Shown here: in pieces, positions 22,337-24,845 of the stretch
Numbering within the stretch: the first letter of the stretch is position 1
Layout: every line of letters begins with the position of its first letter
Source: CAZOZP01 sp964584325
GTDB lineage: Bacteria; Bacteroidota; Ignavibacteria; Ignavibacteriales; Melioribacteraceae
Length of the DNA stretch: 24,845 nt
Assembly: GCA_964584325.1 (NCBI GenBank)
Contig: CAZOZP010000052.1
Location: forward strand, 1-24,845
Reading direction: 5' to 3'
Position numbers and translations under genes: made by a program
The notes under the pieces: model-generated
What the model was told of the DNA's origin: nothing
Database searches by the model: none
The model's input: the letters and a program-made list of their open reading frames with translations, nothing else

Positions 22337-24845
22337 ATGAGTTTCAATAAATCTTTTAACCTTATGCATTCTATCCGTCTTTTAGTTTTTTTACTGATTT
22401 ATTTTGCAAATATTTTTGCTCAGTCAGGAAATTTTAGATTTGATTACATAAGTCTGGAACAAACATCGGCACAGAGCACTGTTTTCTGCATGCTTGAGGA
22501 TTCTGACGGATTTATGTGGTTCGGAACCGAAGCGGGTTTAATTAGATATGATGGATATAATTTCAGAGTATTCAAGAATTTTTCAGGAGATAAATCCACA
22601 AATTTTGTAAACTCACTCTATCAGGATAGATCCGGACGATTCTGGATTGCCACATCAAATTCTCCACTTATTGAATATGATCCGGTTTACGAGAAGTTTA
22701 AAGAATACAAGATACAAGGCATTAAAGACTTAACTTCAATAAACATTACTGCAGTTATTGAAGATAGCAACGAAATGATTTGGCTTGGAACTGAAAAAAA
22801 CGGAATTCTGATTTTCAATCCCGCTACAGGAAAATACTCCCGCAAAGTAATCGGAATATGCGATTCGTTAAATGATAACATTCATATCAGATCATTTGTA
22901 TTTGACAAAAAAGGTAATTTATGGATTGGAACAAACGGATTCGGTTTAATTAAATATAATCCGATTGACGGAAGTAAAAATGTTTTCACTAATGAAAATA
23001 CTAAGGAAATACTGCCTCATAATATAGTCTCATCTCTCGGAATTGATTCAAATGACAGAATATGGATTGGAACAGACAATGGTTTCTGTTACTATCAAAA
23101 CAAAATACGACCGGCCTCGGATTTTTTCAGTAACGGAAATTTAACATACCCTGTTATTACTTCACTTGTTACAGATAACAAAGACAGAATATGGATTGGA
23201 ACCCTCGACGGACTTAATGTTGCTGACCTTGCAGAAAGAACAGTTCACAGAATAAGAAATGATTTAGACAATCCGAACAGTCTCTCTCATAATACCATCC
23301 TCTGCCTTTATAAATCGAGGAACGATATTGTCTGGATTGGAGAATCCGAAGGAAACATCAACAAATACGACCCACGGCATAATATTTTCTCCGGATTATG
23401 GCATAGACCATCCGACCCGAAAGGATTACCGCGCCAGGAGATAAGATCTGTCTTTATGGATGAAGTCAACCTGCTTTGGATAGGCACATTAGGAGGTGGT
23501 CTTCACATCTATGATATAAATAGTAAATCATACCTTCACTCAGCAGAATTTAAAATCGACGGAGAAAAACCGGTAGTATCTGCAATTGCTTCGGATTCAG
23601 ATGGCGGTTTGTTTATAGGCACATGGGGCAAAGGACTCATCTATGCAAATAAATCCGCAATGAATAACTTTCGCAAATCATTCAGTTTTTCTGATATAGT
23701 ATCGTCCAATGTTTTCAGAAAAAGTAATATGGATTATTCTCTCAGTAACGATGCAATCCAAACAATACTTAAAGATTCTAAGGGCAACATCTGGATAGGT
23801 ACAGATGACGGACTTAACGTTCTGATTAAAGAAAACAATAATTTTTTGAGAATTGGTTATAAAACCTCAGATTTCAAGCTTTCAGATCAGAGAATTCAAT
23901 CGAATTCAATATGCGAAGACAAATTCGGGAATATATGGGTTGGTACATGGAACGGACTTAATCTAATCCTGAATCCGGGCAAGATTAATGAATTCAACTT
24001 CCGGAAACTGAACATTATTCCATATACAACTTCTGATTTAATCCCGGATGCAAACATCATCTCTCTCGCATATACAGGCGGTTCAGTTATTTATGCCGGA
24101 ACTCACGGCGGCGGACTTTTAAAAATCGAATTCAGCAAAAATGAAATTCTGAATACAGTAAGCTTTACTGCTGAAAACGGACTGGCAAATGATGTTGTAT
24201 ATAATATTCTTCCTGAATCAGAATCGAGACTATGGCTAAGCACATTCAACGGTTTGTCTCTTTATAATTCAGATTCCGGTGTTTTCAGGAATTTCTATAA
24301 AGAAGACGGACTCCTCAACAATAAGTACTATTGGGGTGCTGCATTTAAATCCAAAGACGGACGAATGTTTTTCGGAGGCACATCCGGACTGGATTATTTT
24401 CATCCTTCGGAAATTAAGGCTAATTCAGTTTCTCCAAAGATATACATTACCGGTTTCCAGCTTTTTAATTCCCCTGTTGATTTCACTTCTGAGAATTCTC
24501 CTTTGGAGCATTCTATAATTAAGACAAAAGAGATTGCACTTTCTTATATGGATTATGTGTTTACATTCGAATTTGCCGCTATTGATTTTTCTAATCCCGC
24601 AAAGGTGAAGTATAAATATTTTCTTGAAGGTTTTGATAAGAACTGGATAGAGAGCGGTTCAAGGAGATATGCAACATACACTAACCTTGATCCCGGCACA
24701 TATACTTTCAGAGTAAAAGCTTCAAACAGCTACGGATATTGGGGCAACGGAGAGAGAGTGTTAACACTGATAATTAAGCCTCCATTCTGGAAAACCGGGG
24801 GGTTTATAATGCTTGTAGTTTTATCAATTATTGAAGAGATACATA
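22337..24845 (+). CDS. Two-component regulator propeller (Reg_prop) sensor protein, partial at right edge
   Basis: 836 codons are visible before the window ends. The signal peptide is about 1-28 (IRLLVFLLIYFANIFA|Q). I count 14 propeller motifs of the form W(I/V/F/L)GT-x-GL: WFGTEAGL, WIATSNS, WLGTEKNGI, WIGTNGFGL, WIGTDNGF, WIGTLDGL, WIGESEGN, WIGTLGGGL, IGTWGKGL, WIGTDDGL, WVGTWNGL, YAGTHGGGL, WLSTFNGL and FFGGTSGL. This is the number for two seven-bladed propellers. A Y_Y_Y domain follows at about 735-810 (YKYFLEGFDKNWIESG, YTNLDPGTYTFRVKASN), then PPFWKT and the start of a membrane segment. Full-length relatives continue into a histidine kinase, often a hybrid with an AraC regulator, or into a guanylate cyclase; that part is outside the window. 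The frame was checked at the beginning, middle and end. The last codons look slightly degraded. Confidence 0.9.
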   Translation, partial: MSFNKSFNLMHSIRLLVFLLIYFANIFAQSGNFRFDYISLEQTSAQSTVFCMLEDSDGFMWFGTEAGLIRYDGYNFRVFKNFSGDKSTNFVNSLYQDRSGRFWIATSNSPLIEYDPVYEKFKEYKIQGIKDLTSINITAVIEDSNEMIWLGTEKNGILIFNPATGKYSRKVIGICDSLNDNIHIRSFVFDKKGNLWIGTNGFGLIKYNPIDGSKNVFTNENTKEILPHNIVSSLGIDSNDRIWIGTDNGFCYYQNKIRPASDFFSNGNLTYPVITSLVTDNKDRIWIGTLDGLNVADLAERTVHRIRNDLDNPNSLSHNTILCLYKSRNDIVWIGESEGNINKYDPRHNIFSGLWHRPSDPKGLPRQEIRSVFMDEVNLLWIGTLGGGLHIYDINSKSYLHSAEFKIDGEKPVVSAIASDSDGGLFIGTWGKGLIYANKSAMNNFRKSFSFSDIVSSNVFRKSNMDYSLSNDAIQTILKDSKGNIWIGTDDGLNVLIKENNNFLRIGYKTSDFKLSDQRIQSNSICEDKFGNIWVGTWNGLNLILNPGKINEFNFRKLNIIPYTTSDLIPDANIISLAYTGGSVIYAGTHGGGLLKIEFSKNEILNTVSFTAENGLANDVVYNILPESESRLWLSTFNGLSLYNSDSGVFRNFYKEDGLLNNKYYWGAAFKSKDGRMFFGGTSGLDYFHPSEIKANSVSPKIYITGFQLFNSPVDFTSENSPLEHSIIKTKEIALSYMDYVFTFEFAAIDFSNPAKVKYKYFLEGFDKNWIESGSRRYATYTNLDPGTYTFRVKASNSYGYWGNGERVLTLIIKPPFWKTGGFIMLVVLSIIEEIH

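Overview
The window looks like chromosomal DNA from the Bacteroidota/Chlorobi/Ignavibacteria lineage. It is AT-rich. It carries a TonB-dependent receptor paired with a DUF4249-like lipoprotein, a DUF4835-like secreted protein, a two-component-regulator propeller protein, a CX4CH cytochrome-like lipoprotein, and a tRNA gene without an encoded CCA end. Shine-Dalgarno sequences are often weak. The assignment rests on gene content only; no marker gene is present.

Region 1 (1-820, minus): the N-terminal part of a secreted HExxH metallopeptidase, cut by the left edge, then a MITE-like inverted-repeat element (683-815).

Region 2 (826-8504, minus): seven tightly packed co-oriented genes. In transcription order they encode an NMT1/THI5-type periplasmic binding protein, a dCache-HAMP-GAF histidine kinase, a single-domain receiver, a receiver-PP2C (RsbU/SpoIIE-type) phosphatase, an ECF sigma factor, a membrane anti-sigma factor without a zinc motif, and a membrane-anchored protein of unknown function. 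Several junctions are start/stop overlaps. This reads as one path from ligand sensing to transcription and is the most unusual part of the window. No ABC permease or ATPase and no STAS/RsbW partner-switch genes accompany it.

Region 3 (8628-10399, minus): a solitary beta-class DNA methyltransferase directly downstream of a YmdB-type metallophosphodiesterase.

Region 4 (10565-13803, plus): a TonB-dependent receptor with a carboxypeptidase-like N-terminal domain, and its lipoprotein partner. A convergent acetolactate decarboxylase (budA) follows, then tRNA-Ala(GGC) on the minus strand with a plausible promoter, then a small cytochrome-like lipoprotein.

Region 5 (15229-18798): an extended SDR, a serine palmitoyltransferase-like alpha-oxoamine synthase (TTG start, strong ribosome site) and a GNAT-like protein. 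Together they match the expected gene set for bacterial ceramide/sphingolipid synthesis (CerR, Spt, bCerS). A clear rho-independent terminator follows spt.

Region 6 (18795-24845): a DUF4835-like exported protein, divergent from two translationally coupled predicted outer-membrane barrel proteins. The second resembles the barrel domain of the HHH-barrel proteins of this lineage but lacks the HHH part. The window ends inside a propeller sensor with 14 repeats and a Y_Y_Y domain.
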